A stretch of 35,262 nucleotides of DNA, from contig JANLGZ010000034.1 in the NCBI GenBank assembly GCA_024653905.1, forward strand, positions 1 through 35,262, read 5' to 3'. The translations under genes and the position numbers were made by a program. Positions 19,474 to 28,259 of the stretch are shown piece after piece (the stretch's first letter is position 1; every line of letters begins with the position of its first letter). This stretch comes from an archaeon (GTDB taxonomy: Archaea > Iainarchaeota > Iainarchaeia > Iainarchaeales > Iainarchaeaceae). Below the pieces are notes generated by a model. The model saw nothing but the letters and a program-made list of their open reading frames with translations. It was not told the origin of the DNA and searched no databases.

Positions 19474-19494
19474 TATAACTTTTATGTTATCTAT

Positions 19495-20598
19495 TTAAAC
19501 TATTTTGGGTTCATTCATCGAGGTTTCCGAATAAATTGTCTCAAGAAGAGTAATTTTATTTTTCCATTTGAATTTTTTTGCCTCATCGACAACACTTTTT
19601 GCTATGTTTAAATTATTTTTTTGCATAATATTAACAATCTTCTTTGCACTGCTTTTTTTGTCTGTAAAATCAGCGAAAAAATCCGTTTTATCTTTTAATA
19701 TTTTTTCAAATCCGTTATTCCTTTGCACTATTGGTATGCATCCTGAAGCCATTGCCTCAACTAAAGTTAGCCCAAAGCCCTCATATTGTGAAGCAGACAC
19801 AAAGAATTCTGAAGAAGTATATAATTGGGCTATTTCTTCCTGTGAAGGATTTAAAATGAAAGAAATGTTTTCTTCCAAACTTAGCAGATTTACTTTTTCT
19901 TTAAATTCCAAGAAAAGATTTTCCCAATCTGTTCCTGCGATTATGAGTGAAAAATCTTTTTTGGATTTTTTTATTTCTGCAAAAGTTTCAAAGAGCAATT
20001 TAATTTTCTTGTTACTTGAAAATCTTCCCACAAAAATGAAAGAGTTTTTTTTCTTTTTTCCAGACTTGAATCTTTCAAGATTGACCCCGTTTTCCACGAG
20101 AATAACATTATTTGATATTTTTAAAAACAACTCCAAATCATTTTTACTTACTGCAATTATTTTGTCTGCTAATCCTAAAACAATTTTTTCAAAGAAACTG
20201 AAATAAATTTTTTTCACAAGTCCGAGGCTGGGTGTGTGGAAAATTCCTCCGTGTGTTGATACTACTACAGGTTTTTTATGAATCCATTTAGTAAGGAGCA
20301 AAAAATCCGAAAAAAAACCTATTCCATGTACATGCACAATGTCAGCATCTTTTATTTTACCTAAAACACCAAAGCCAATTTTGTAATATTTTAAATCCAA
20401 AAAAGGGATTCTTTCAACAAAAATTTTCCCGATTTTTTCTTTCGCAAAAAGTTTTTTCTTTGAATTGGCGCATTTATCAAGACAAATAACTTTTACTTCA
20501 TGTCCATGTTCTGTAAGTATATTGGAAATATCTTCAACCACTCTTTCCATGCCGCCGATGCACGGAGAATAATGGTTAACTACTTGGGTTATTCTCAT
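19495..20598 (-). CDS. Glycosyltransferase family 4
   Basis: 'QVVNHYSPCIGGMERVVEDISNIL', 'VSTHGGIFHT', 'FIFVGRFSSNKKIKLLFETFAEI', 'ASQYEGFGLTLVEAMASGCIPIV'. Confidence 0.93.
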   Translation of the reverse strand: MRITQVVNHYSPCIGGMERVVEDISNILTEHGHEVKVICLDKCANSKKKLFAKEKIGKIFVERIPFLDLKYYKIGFGVLGKIKDADIVHVHGIGFFSDFLLLTKWIHKKPVVVSTHGGIFHTPSLGLVKKIYFSFFEKIVLGLADKIIAVSKNDLELFLKISNNVILVENGVNLERFKSGKKKKNSFIFVGRFSSNKKIKLLFETFAEIKKSKKDFSLIIAGTDWENLFLEFKEKVNLLSLEENISFILNPSQEEIAQLYTSSEFFVSASQYEGFGLTLVEAMASGCIPIVQRNNGFEKILKDKTDFFADFTDKKSSAKKIVNIMQKNNLNIAKSVVDEAKKFKWKNKITLLETIYSETSMNEPKIV

Positions 20599-21599
20599 TT
20601 TTTTTCCTTCAAAATGTTGCGGTTAATAAATCCCATTATTAGCCCTAATTGGAAAGCGATTGTTCTTAGTGGAATTATTACAAGTGATGCAAGGGCAACA
20701 ACTCTGTCTCTAGGCCACGCATAAAAAGTGAATTGCAGAGTACTCACTAATCCAAGAGTGCCAATTATTCCGGAAACTCCAAGTGAAATAGCCGCCAATA
20801 CTAATTGATTTGCCCAAATAAGCGGAATTGAAGCTAAAAACAGTACAATTCCAGCATATCCTGCCATTATTTGAAATTTAATCCATGGAGTGGTATATGA
20901 ATCTTTCATAATTTTATCCTTGTGTTTTGAATAAAGATTAACCCTGTAAAATGCCCTGAAATACTTGACTTTCAAATATTCAAACAAGCTTTCAGGATGT
21001 GAATGATAAACAATTGCTTTTGGATTAAAAACAAGTTTTTTTCCCAGCTTTGCCAATTTATAACTCAGTTCAGGGTCTTCTCCTGAAGCCTTTGGAAAAG
21101 ATTCATCAAAACCACCCGCCTCTAAATAATCTTTTTTTCTATAACCCGCAGAATAACTCCCAATCCAATCAAGTGTTTCTGATTTTCTTTTCATCCGCTC
21201 ATAACGCTCTTCTATTTCAATCTGGTTGAATCTTGCAGTTATTGATTTTTGTTTTGTTCTGTAAGCTCCCTGAACCCCGATTATTTCTTTGCCCTTAAAT
21301 GGCGCAGTCATTTCTTTCAGCCAGTTTTGTTCAGGGACACAATCAGCATCAGTAAAAACGAAAATATCTCCTTTTGCATTCTTTGCACCAAGGTTCCTTG
21401 CCTTTGCGGGTCCCGCATTTTTCTGCTTCAGCACAATTGCCCCAAGTTCCTCTGCCGCGTCTGCAGTATCGTCAGTGGAACCATCATCAACAACAATAAT
21501 CTCAAAAGGTTCTGCGAAATCCTGATTTCTTATTGCGTCTACACAGTCCCCTATTGTTTTTTCACTATTGTAAGCAGGAATAATAATGCTGATTTTCAT
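20595..21599 (-). CDS. Glycosyltransferase family 2 with C-terminal membrane segments
   Basis: 'SIIIPAYNSEKTIGDCVDAIRNQDF', 'EIIVVDDGSTDDTADAAEELGA', 'FTDADCVPEQNWL'; hydrophobic C-terminus. Confidence 0.93.
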   Translation of the reverse strand: MKISIIIPAYNSEKTIGDCVDAIRNQDFAEPFEIIVVDDGSTDDTADAAEELGAIVLKQKNAGPAKARNLGAKNAKGDIFVFTDADCVPEQNWLKEMTAPFKGKEIIGVQGAYRTKQKSITARFNQIEIEERYERMKRKSETLDWIGSYSAGYRKKDYLEAGGFDESFPKASGEDPELSYKLAKLGKKLVFNPKAIVYHSHPESLFEYLKVKYFRAFYRVNLYSKHKDKIMKDSYTTPWIKFQIMAGYAGIVLFLASIPLIWANQLVLAAISLGVSGIIGTLGLVSTLQFTFYAWPRDRVVALASLVIIPLRTIAFQLGLIMGFINRNILKEKK

Positions 21600-22168
21600 T
21601 TTATTTTCACAGCCTTCACAATCATCTGTTCTTGTAAGCTTTTAGGTAATAAATAATGTATTAGTTTTCTGAATAAAAAACTCCATTTGTTTCGGCTTCC
21701 ATAACAATTTTCATTAGTGTACGGCTGGCAATAAAATTCCTCTACTTTAAGATTGTATTTTTCCAGTAGTTTTTCAAGTTGAGGGTAATTAAACAAACTA
21801 ATATGAATCGGAGTTTCGTATGATTTAAAAATTCTATTCACCAAACTTTTTCTGTTTGGAGTCGTCAAAACTAGTGACCCGTTTTTTTTCAACACTCTAT
21901 TTGCTTCTTTCAAAAAAAGTTCGGGTTTTTCAAGATGTTCTATTAATTCACCGGCAAAAACCGAATCAAATTCATTTTCTTCGAAAGGTATTTTCTCAGC
22001 ACTTGCATTTTTGTAATTAGATGTGTTTTTCTTTGTTTCAATATCAATTCCAAAAATATTTTCTTTTCCAAATTTTTCAATAAACTTTTGATGTATGCCA
22101 CCTACACTGTAACCAACATCAAGAATTTTTCCGTTCAGATTTTTTAATGCAAACTCTACTCTTTCCAT
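21596..22168 (-). CDS. Class I SAM-dependent methyltransferase
   Basis: 'KILDVGYSVGGIHQKF', 'FDSVFAGELIEHLEKPELFLKEANRVLKKNGSLVLTTPN'. Confidence 0.87.
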   Translation of the reverse strand: MERVEFALKNLNGKILDVGYSVGGIHQKFIEKFGKENIFGIDIETKKNTSNYKNASAEKIPFEENEFDSVFAGELIEHLEKPELFLKEANRVLKKNGSLVLTTPNRKSLVNRIFKSYETPIHISLFNYPQLEKLLEKYNLKVEEFYCQPYTNENCYGSRNKWSFLFRKLIHYLLPKSLQEQMIVKAVKIK

Positions 22169-22198
22169 TCAAACACCGCGATTAGTTTAGTATATTAG

Positions 22199-23758
22199 TT
22201 ATTGAGTGATTTTAAATATTGGTTTTGGCGCAGTTCCTGATTGTTCGGGTTCTTCCTTAACTTGTTTCATTGCGGCTGATTTTTTCCAAAAATCAATATC
22301 TAATAAGTATTTCATAAATGTTCTTCCGCCCATTAAAAGCCTTCTGGCTTCGCGAGGCTGAGTAATCGCAACTTTTAATCTTCCAAGCACATAAGATGGC
22401 CGCATGTAAAATTCCTTTCTTCCCCAATCGCATCCCTCTACAAGCTCTTTGGCTGTTAATTTATCTGTGCTTAAAATAGTATTATGAGTCCCTTCAGGAG
22501 TTAACCAGTCTTCCCAGTTCTTTGTTTTCAAAAAATCATTATCTACTGCCCACTTATATGCTGTTGTTCCGGGATAAAGCATTAGTGGAAAAAATTGTGC
22601 AGTATCAGGATCAAGTTTTTTTGCCCATTCAACAGTAGCCTTGATTGTTTCTTTTGTTTCTCCATTATTTCCAAGCATAAAACAACCGTGAACCAACAAT
22701 TTTGCTTTTTTGGTGTCCACCATAAACTGTTCAATCCTGCTAATTACAGTTCCTTTTTTTATGTTGTTCAATATTTGTTGATTTGAACTTTCAAATCCAA
22801 CACAAAGCAATCTACACCCTGCTTTTTTCATCCATTGCATTGTTTCAAGATCAACATCAGCTCTTGCATTGCATGTCCATGCAATTTTTATTTTTCTTTT
22901 AATAATTTCTTTAGCAATCTCAACCATTCTTTCTTTATCCTGGGTTAAAGTATCATCCTCAATCATAATGTCCTTGACATAAGGCAGGTTTTTTGTAATC
23001 CATTCAAATTCATCAACAACATTTTTCACACTTCGTGCTCTGTAAGTTTGTCCTGTTAAAGTCTGCGGGAACTTGCAAAAAGTGCACCTGAATTTACATC
23101 CTCTTCCTGTAATTATTGTAACCTCAGGAAACAAAACTGAAGGATAAAAATAATCTCTGATTTTTAAGTGCCTATTGTAAACATCGCTTACAAATGGCAT
23201 ATCATCTAATTCTTTTTCTTCAAGCGGAGTTCTATTTGGAGTAAATTTTGTTTCTCCTTTTTCAGAATAAGTTATTCCAAGAACCTTGCCTAGGGGTTTA
23301 TTATTTTCAAGAGCGTCTGCTAAATCTCTTATTGTGTGGTCGTATTCTCCTCTTGCAATAAAATCAATGCTATTGCTTGTTTTCAAACATTCTTCGGGAA
23401 GAGCACTAACGTGTGTTCCAACCATAATTAGTTTTGAATTAGGATTTACTTTTTTTAATGCGTCTGCAACTTTCACGTCATTTTTGAATGAAGCAGTTAC
23501 TGTATCAAGAACCATAAGTTCAGGTTTCCATTCCTCAACCAATTTAATGACATCATCCTGAGTCATTCCGTTAGCTGGGGCATCAATTAGTTTTACTTCG
23601 TGCCCTGCTTTTTCCATTACTCCAGTTGCATAACCCAGCCAGATTGGATAGTAAACACATCCGCCTTTGCTGATAGCTGGGCTTCTAGAGGTTCTAGAAA
23701 ACCTGTACAGGAACGGTGGACTTAACATCAATACTTTCATCTTTTTCACCAAAAACAA
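22199..23758 (-). CDS. B12-binding-domain radical SAM protein
   Basis: 'ITGRGCKFRCTFCKFPQT' CxxxCxxC; 'MVGTHVSALPEECLKTSNSIDFIARGE' B12-binding-like region. Alternative start at MKVLML (about 23740). Confidence 0.9.
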   Translation of the reverse strand: MFLVKKMKVLMLSPPFLYRFSRTSRSPAISKGGCVYYPIWLGYATGVMEKAGHEVKLIDAPANGMTQDDVIKLVEEWKPELMVLDTVTASFKNDVKVADALKKVNPNSKLIMVGTHVSALPEECLKTSNSIDFIARGEYDHTIRDLADALENNKPLGKVLGITYSEKGETKFTPNRTPLEEKELDDMPFVSDVYNRHLKIRDYFYPSVLFPEVTIITGRGCKFRCTFCKFPQTLTGQTYRARSVKNVVDEFEWITKNLPYVKDIMIEDDTLTQDKERMVEIAKEIIKRKIKIAWTCNARADVDLETMQWMKKAGCRLLCVGFESSNQQILNNIKKGTVISRIEQFMVDTKKAKLLVHGCFMLGNNGETKETIKATVEWAKKLDPDTAQFFPLMLYPGTTAYKWAVDNDFLKTKNWEDWLTPEGTHNTILSTDKLTAKELVEGCDWGRKEFYMRPSYVLGRLKVAITQPREARRLLMGGRTFMKYLLDIDFWKKSAAMKQVKEEPEQSGTAPKPIFKITQ

Positions 23759-23837
23759 AATAATAAGGTTTTAGTTATTTAATTGTTATTAATTGTTAAT
23801 TTGCAGTTATAAAGGCATTTTTGGTACAAATGCCAGT

Positions 23838-24563
23838 TCATTTGTTTTCCCCAACAAACTTGTTTACTCTTAATAATTCATCAAAAGAGCCAGCATCAAG
23901 CCATTCTTCTTTAAGTTTGCTGGCTTTCAAAGAACCATCTTTTATGTAGAAGTTATGTAGGTCGCTAATCTCAAGTTCGCCTCTTGCACTTGGTTTTAGG
24001 CCTTTAATTAATTCAAACACGTGTGAAGTATACATGTAAACTCCAATTGCAACCCAATTTGTCGGAGGGTTCTTTGGTTTTTCAACGACCTCGATAACAT
24101 TTTCTCCATCAAGCACAGCCACTCCTGCTTTTGAGGCCTCTTCTTTTGTTGTTTCGTAAATCAAAATTCTTGATTTTTCTTTTCCTTTATCAAATTCTTC
24201 CACAAATGGTTTTATGTTTTCAAAAAGAATATTATCGCCATTAATTGAAACAAATTTATCATTTCCAACAAATTCTTTTGCAAGATTAATGGCTTGAGGC
24301 AATCCGCCAGCTTCATCCTGTACTCTAAAAGTAAAATTTACTCCAAAATCTTTTCCTGAACCAAGCAGTGCAAAAATTGCGCCTGCGTGATGCGTTCCTG
24401 TAATAACAAGAATATCTTTTATTCCCGCATCCTTCAAAGTCTGGATTGGATAATAAATCATTGGCTTGTCATAAATTGGAAGCAAGTGTTTGTTGCTAAC
24501 GGCGGTCAAGGGTAATAGACGAGAACCCGTCCCCCCTGCCAAGATTATTCCTCGAATTGTCAT
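23838..24563 (-). CDS. rmlA: Glucose-1-phosphate thymidylyltransferase-like sugar nucleotidyltransferase
   Basis: 'GIILAGGTGSRLLPLTAVSNKHLLPIYDKPMIYYPIQTL', 'FVSINGDNI', 'GELEISDLHNFYI', 'EEWLDAGSFDELL'. Confidence 0.9.
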   Translation of the reverse strand: MTIRGIILAGGTGSRLLPLTAVSNKHLLPIYDKPMIYYPIQTLKDAGIKDILVITGTHHAGAIFALLGSGKDFGVNFTFRVQDEAGGLPQAINLAKEFVGNDKFVSINGDNILFENIKPFVEEFDKGKEKSRILIYETTKEEASKAGVAVLDGENVIEVVEKPKNPPTNWVAIGVYMYTSHVFELIKGLKPSARGELEISDLHNFYIKDGSLKASKLKEEWLDAGSFDELLRVNKFVGENK

Positions 24564-24713
24564 CACCTGTGTAATCTAAATATCGCTTATATTTTCTATA
24601 TAGTCTTGTTTCTTTAATAGATTTCTGGTACAGATATTCTAAAATAGGTATTGATTCTTCTGTCGAATATATTATAGTTCTAATTAAGTTATCTGGATTA
24701 CGCTGGATAGAAC

Positions 24714-25226
24714 TCATTTCTTCTCCTTCTTCGCCATTCTAGATTGTTGTTTTTCAAATAATATAATAGATATTGATTCAAATAATGGAATAGAAAGGTG
24801 AAAACAGTGAATTGTTCCATCTAAATGAAAAATTCTTTTAAGAGTCTCAGGGGTATACGGCCTTATATGATCAGGCTGATCCCAAAAATGAACGCTGGGA
24901 TAAGGTGTTATTATACAAACATACTTTTTTGAAATTCTAAATAATTCTTCTGCAAATTTTTCTGGTTCTTTAAGGTGTTCAATAACGTGTGCTGAATAAA
25001 CCAAATCAAAACTATTTTTTTCGAAATCGTTTTTAAAAATATCCATTTTTATAATATCTTTTCTTGTTGGCGCAAGATCAATAGCAGTAACTTTTTTTTC
25101 TTTGGATTCAAAATAATCTATCATTTTCCCGTTTCCTGATCCGACATCTAAAACTGTATTGAAATCAATCCCTCTGAAAAGAGAATCGTAAAAAAGTGCA
25201 TCAATTAATTTCTGTCTTAAAGACAT
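24714..25226 (-). CDS. Class I SAM-dependent methyltransferase
   Basis: 'TVLDVGSGNGKMIDYF', 'FDLVYSAHVIEHLKEPEKFAEELFRI'. Confidence 0.85.
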   Translation of the reverse strand: MSLRQKLIDALFYDSLFRGIDFNTVLDVGSGNGKMIDYFESKEKKVTAIDLAPTRKDIIKMDIFKNDFEKNSFDLVYSAHVIEHLKEPEKFAEELFRISKKYVCIITPYPSVHFWDQPDHIRPYTPETLKRIFHLDGTIHCFHLSIPLFESISIILFEKQQSRMAKKEKK

Positions 25227-26281
25227 TATTTATTCCCCTTCAAAGGTTTCACACCAACCGTTGCGTCGGTTGGGTGCGCGTCCAACACAAGGTTGGACTT
25301 AATCACAAAACTCATTTTCTCGCCTTTCAAAGGTTTCCACCATGCTTTATTATTTTTATACCAATCAACTGTTTCTTTTAATCCTTCTTCAAAATTCTTT
25401 TCTGGTTTCCATCCAAGTGATTCTAATTTTGAACTATTGAGACTGTATCTTAAATCATGTCCTTTCCTATCTTCCACATGTTCAATCATTTCATTCCCTT
25501 TACCCATTGCTTTGAGAATTCTTTTTGTCAATTCAATATTACTTAATTCATTACCGCCATCTACATTGTAAATTTCTCCTTTTTTTCCTTTTTCTCCCGC
25601 ACAAAGGATTCCTCTGCAATTATCTTCCACGTAGAGCCAGTCGCGGATATTTTCTCCTGTGCCGTATAGAGGAACTTTTTTTCCTTCCATCAAATTAGTT
25701 ACAAATAAAGGAATCACTTTTTCAGGATACTGATAGGGTCCATAATTATTTGAACTTCGAGTAACAACAATATCCATCTCGTAAGTGTTAGCGTAACTCA
25801 AAGCTAGTAAATCAGATGCTGCCTTGGATGCGGAGTAAGGATTTCTTGGTTCTAAAATATCTCTTTCAGTACTCTTGCCTGTTTCTACCGAACCATAAAC
25901 TTCATCGGTGGAGACATGAACAAATCTCTCAATGTTTTTTTCTCTTGCAACATCAAGCAAAGTTTTTGTCCCATAAACATTAGTTTTGATGAAAGGGTCT
26001 GAATCATTAATTGAATTATCAACATGGCTTTCTGCAGCAAAATGGAAAACAGTATCAATCCCATTCATTGCTTTTTCAACATCTTTTTTGATTGCGATGT
26101 CGCCTTTCACAAAAGCGTATCTTTTATTATCTGCAATATCCTTAAGATTTTCCGGGTTTCCTGCATAAGTAAGCAAATCCAGATTAACTATTTCATAATC
26201 TGTTTCTTTCAGAAGCATTTTTATAAAATTGCTTCCGATAAAACCGCAACCGCCAGTAACCAATATTTTCATAATAATCAA
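25226..26281 (-). CDS. rmlB: dTDP-glucose 4,6-dehydratase, with an unusual C-terminal extension
   Basis: 'ILVTGGCGFIGSNFIKMLLKETDYEIVNLDLLTYAGNPENLKDI', 'HFAAESHVDNSINDSDPFI', 'VHVSTDEVYGSV', 'PYSASKAASDLLALSYANTY', 'RSSNNYGPYQYPEKVIPLF'. C-terminus 'KPLKGEKMSFVIKSNLVLDAHPTDATVGVKPLKGNK' repeats KPLKG. Confidence 0.95.
   Translation of the reverse strand: MIIMKILVTGGCGFIGSNFIKMLLKETDYEIVNLDLLTYAGNPENLKDIADNKRYAFVKGDIAIKKDVEKAMNGIDTVFHFAAESHVDNSINDSDPFIKTNVYGTKTLLDVAREKNIERFVHVSTDEVYGSVETGKSTERDILEPRNPYSASKAASDLLALSYANTYEMDIVVTRSSNNYGPYQYPEKVIPLFVTNLMEGKKVPLYGTGENIRDWLYVEDNCRGILCAGEKGKKGEIYNVDGGNELSNIELTKRILKAMGKGNEMIEHVEDRKGHDLRYSLNSSKLESLGWKPEKNFEEGLKETVDWYKNNKAWWKPLKGEKMSFVIKSNLVLDAHPTDATVGVKPLKGNK
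25236..25337 (-). repeat. In-frame palindromic insertion flanked by 15-bp direct repeats (candidate small mobile/palindromic element) in the rmlB 3' end
   Basis: Direct repeats CCcTTCAAAGGTTTC (25236-25250) and CCtTTCAAAGGTTTC (25323-25337), offset 87 bp. Hairpins CCAACCG-TTGCGT-CGGTTGG (25254-25273) and GTCCAAC-ACAAG-GTTGGAC (25280-25298) lie between them. Confidence 0.75.
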
Positions 26282-26397
26282 ATAACCTAGTTAACATTAA
26301 AAATGGTTCAAATGAACTTTAAAATATAGTTGGTGCAATTTTAGATTTTTTATATTACTATTAAGATTAAAAATTGTTTTCAATCTGATTTAATATT

Positions 26398-27489
26398 ATG
26401 ATTCCGATTTCAAAACCTTTTCTTGAGGGAAATGAGTTAAAATATGTTACTGAGGCAGTTGAATCAAACTGGGTTTCCTCAATAGGAAAGTACATTCCTT
26501 TGTTTGAAGAAAGTTTTGCTTCATTTATAGGTTCTAACTTCGGAGTGGCTGTTTCGAATGGTACGGTTGCACTTCACTTAGGTCTTGAAGCTCTTGGTAT
26601 TGGAAAAGGTGATGAGGTTATTGTGCCTGATTTGACTTTTGTTGCTTCGCCAAATTCCATTATTTACACTGGTGCCAAGCCGGTTTTTGCTGATGTTTCA
26701 AAAGAAAACTGGAATATTGATCCTGAAGCAATCCGGGAAAAAATAACAAAAAAAACCAAAGCAATAATGCCGGTTCATCTTTATGGTGCTCCGTGTAAAA
26801 TGGATGAAATAATGGAAATTGCAGTTGAAAATGATTTGAAAGTTATTGAGGATTGTGCAGAGTCTCATGGTGCAGAATTTAATGGAAAAAAACTGGGTTC
26901 TTTTGGTGACTGTGGCACATTCAGTTTTTACGGAAATAAAATAATGACTTCTGGTGAAGGCGGTATTGTTACAACTAACAATGAGGAGCTTGCTGAAAAA
27001 ATGATGCTGCTTCGTGACCATGCCATGAGCAAAAAAAAGAGATACTGGCATGAAATAGTAGGATTTAATTACAGAATTACTAATCTTCAGGCTGCTCTTG
27101 GTCTTGCACAAACTGAAAAAATAAATTTTTTTATTGAAAGAAGAGATAAGATTGCAGAAAAATATAATTCTCTGCTTAAAGATGTAAAAGGCATTACTCT
27201 TCAGAAAGAAATTCCTAACTCAAAAAATGTCTGCTGGCTTTATTCTGTTTTGATTGAAGATGAATTCGGAAAAAGCAGAAATGAAGTAATGAAACTTCTT
27301 GCCGAAAAAGGGATTGACTCAAGGCCGTTTTTTTATCCTTGCCATACAATGCCACCTTACCTGAAAAAAGAATCTTTTCCAGTAAGCGAAAATCTTTCTT
27401 TGAAAGGAATGAACCTACCAACCTTTATAGGTCTGAAGGACGAGGAAATAGAGTTTATTGCAGATACAATTATTTCTCTTAAAGAATAG
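26398..27489 (+). CDS. DegT/DnrJ/EryC1/StrS-family aminotransferase, perosamine-synthase-like
   Basis: 'VSNGTVALHLGLEALGIGKGDEVIVPDLTFVASPNSI', 'FSFYGNKIMTSGEGGIVTTNN' (PLP Lys present), 'LRDHAMSKKKRYWHEIVGFNYRITNLQAALGLAQTEKI'. Confidence 0.9.
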   Translation: MIPISKPFLEGNELKYVTEAVESNWVSSIGKYIPLFEESFASFIGSNFGVAVSNGTVALHLGLEALGIGKGDEVIVPDLTFVASPNSIIYTGAKPVFADVSKENWNIDPEAIREKITKKTKAIMPVHLYGAPCKMDEIMEIAVENDLKVIEDCAESHGAEFNGKKLGSFGDCGTFSFYGNKIMTSGEGGIVTTNNEELAEKMMLLRDHAMSKKKRYWHEIVGFNYRITNLQAALGLAQTEKINFFIERRDKIAEKYNSLLKDVKGITLQKEIPNSKNVCWLYSVLIEDEFGKSRNEVMKLLAEKGIDSRPFFYPCHTMPPYLKKESFPVSENLSLKGMNLPTFIGLKDEEIEFIADTIISLKE

Positions 27490-27551
27490 AATTTAATTAG
27501 TAATTTATTTTCATTTGAATCCGGCTAAGTTTTTATAATGCCTTTGCAATA

Positions 27552-27564
27552 TTTTTATTATAAG
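27552..27564 (+). promoter_or_regulatory. Archaeal TATA box candidate
   Basis: 'tttttattataag' centred about 27 bp before ATG 27585. Confidence 0.45.
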
Positions 27565-27584
27565 TTTTTATTGAAGTGATTAGA

Positions 27585-28127
27585 ATGGATGTGCAGGTTG
27601 GACTATTAAGTAATTTTTTGCTGAGGCAAAGAAATTCACTTGCGGCTAAATATGTTAAAGGGAAAATGCTGGATGTTGGCTGTAACGAAGGCGAATTCAG
27701 AAAATTCATTTTGCCAAATACTGATTATTTTGGAATAGATATTAACCCTAAACCAAAAAAAATAAATTTTCCTTTCAAACAATTAAGTGTGGAAAATAAT
27801 TTGGAACAACTCGGGAAATTTGATTCAGTAACACTAATAGCGCTGATTGAGCATTTAAAAAAACCAGAAAAAGCAATTGAAAATGTTCACAAAATCCTGA
27901 ACCAAAAAGGAAGAATAATAATTACAACCCCGTCAAAAATTGGCGATAAAATTCATTCTATTACTAGTAATATTGGTCTAGTTTCAAAATTTGCAGCTGA
28001 GGATCATCAAAAGATTTTTTCCCTTGAAGAATTGGAATTTCTTCTGAAAAACCAAGGATTTAAGATTATTGAATCAAAAACATTTTTTTTTGGTTTAAAT
28101 TTATTAGTAGTCGGGGAAATAGACTAA
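27585..28127 (+). CDS. Class I SAM-dependent methyltransferase
   Basis: 'KMLDVGCNEGEFRKFI', 'FDSVTLIALIEHLKKPEKAIENVHKILNQKGRIIITTPS'. ATG 27585 preferred over GTG 27576. Confidence 0.85.
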   Translation: MDVQVGLLSNFLLRQRNSLAAKYVKGKMLDVGCNEGEFRKFILPNTDYFGIDINPKPKKINFPFKQLSVENNLEQLGKFDSVTLIALIEHLKKPEKAIENVHKILNQKGRIIITTPSKIGDKIHSITSNIGLVSKFAAEDHQKIFSLEELEFLLKNQGFKIIESKTFFFGLNLLVVGEID

Positions 28128-28259
28128 TTTTATATGCAAATTTTATTGAGCAAGTAGGCTAAAACCTCATTTAAAAACAATAATTGCTTTTAAAATTTGA
28201 ACCAATGATTTTAAATAAATGGATTTATGTTATTATTTTAGGTTGGTTAGTGGATTTCA

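Noticed and set aside
19568-20206. 212-aa + strand ORF antisense to the GT4 gene
   Set aside because: Long, but Phe/Ser/Lys-rich and fully opposite a gene with strong GT4 motifs; no recognisable domain.
25254-25298. The two hairpins in rmlB as an intrinsic terminator
   Set aside because: They lie inside the coding region, before the stop codon, with no T-tract after them in the gene direction; direct repeats and frame conservation fit an insertion better.
25254-25337. CRISPR-like array
   Set aside because: Only two copies of a 15-bp direct repeat, no regular spacers, no cas genes.
23838-26281. Complete dTDP-rhamnose operon
   Set aside because: RmlA and RmlB only; no RmlC or RmlD in the window.
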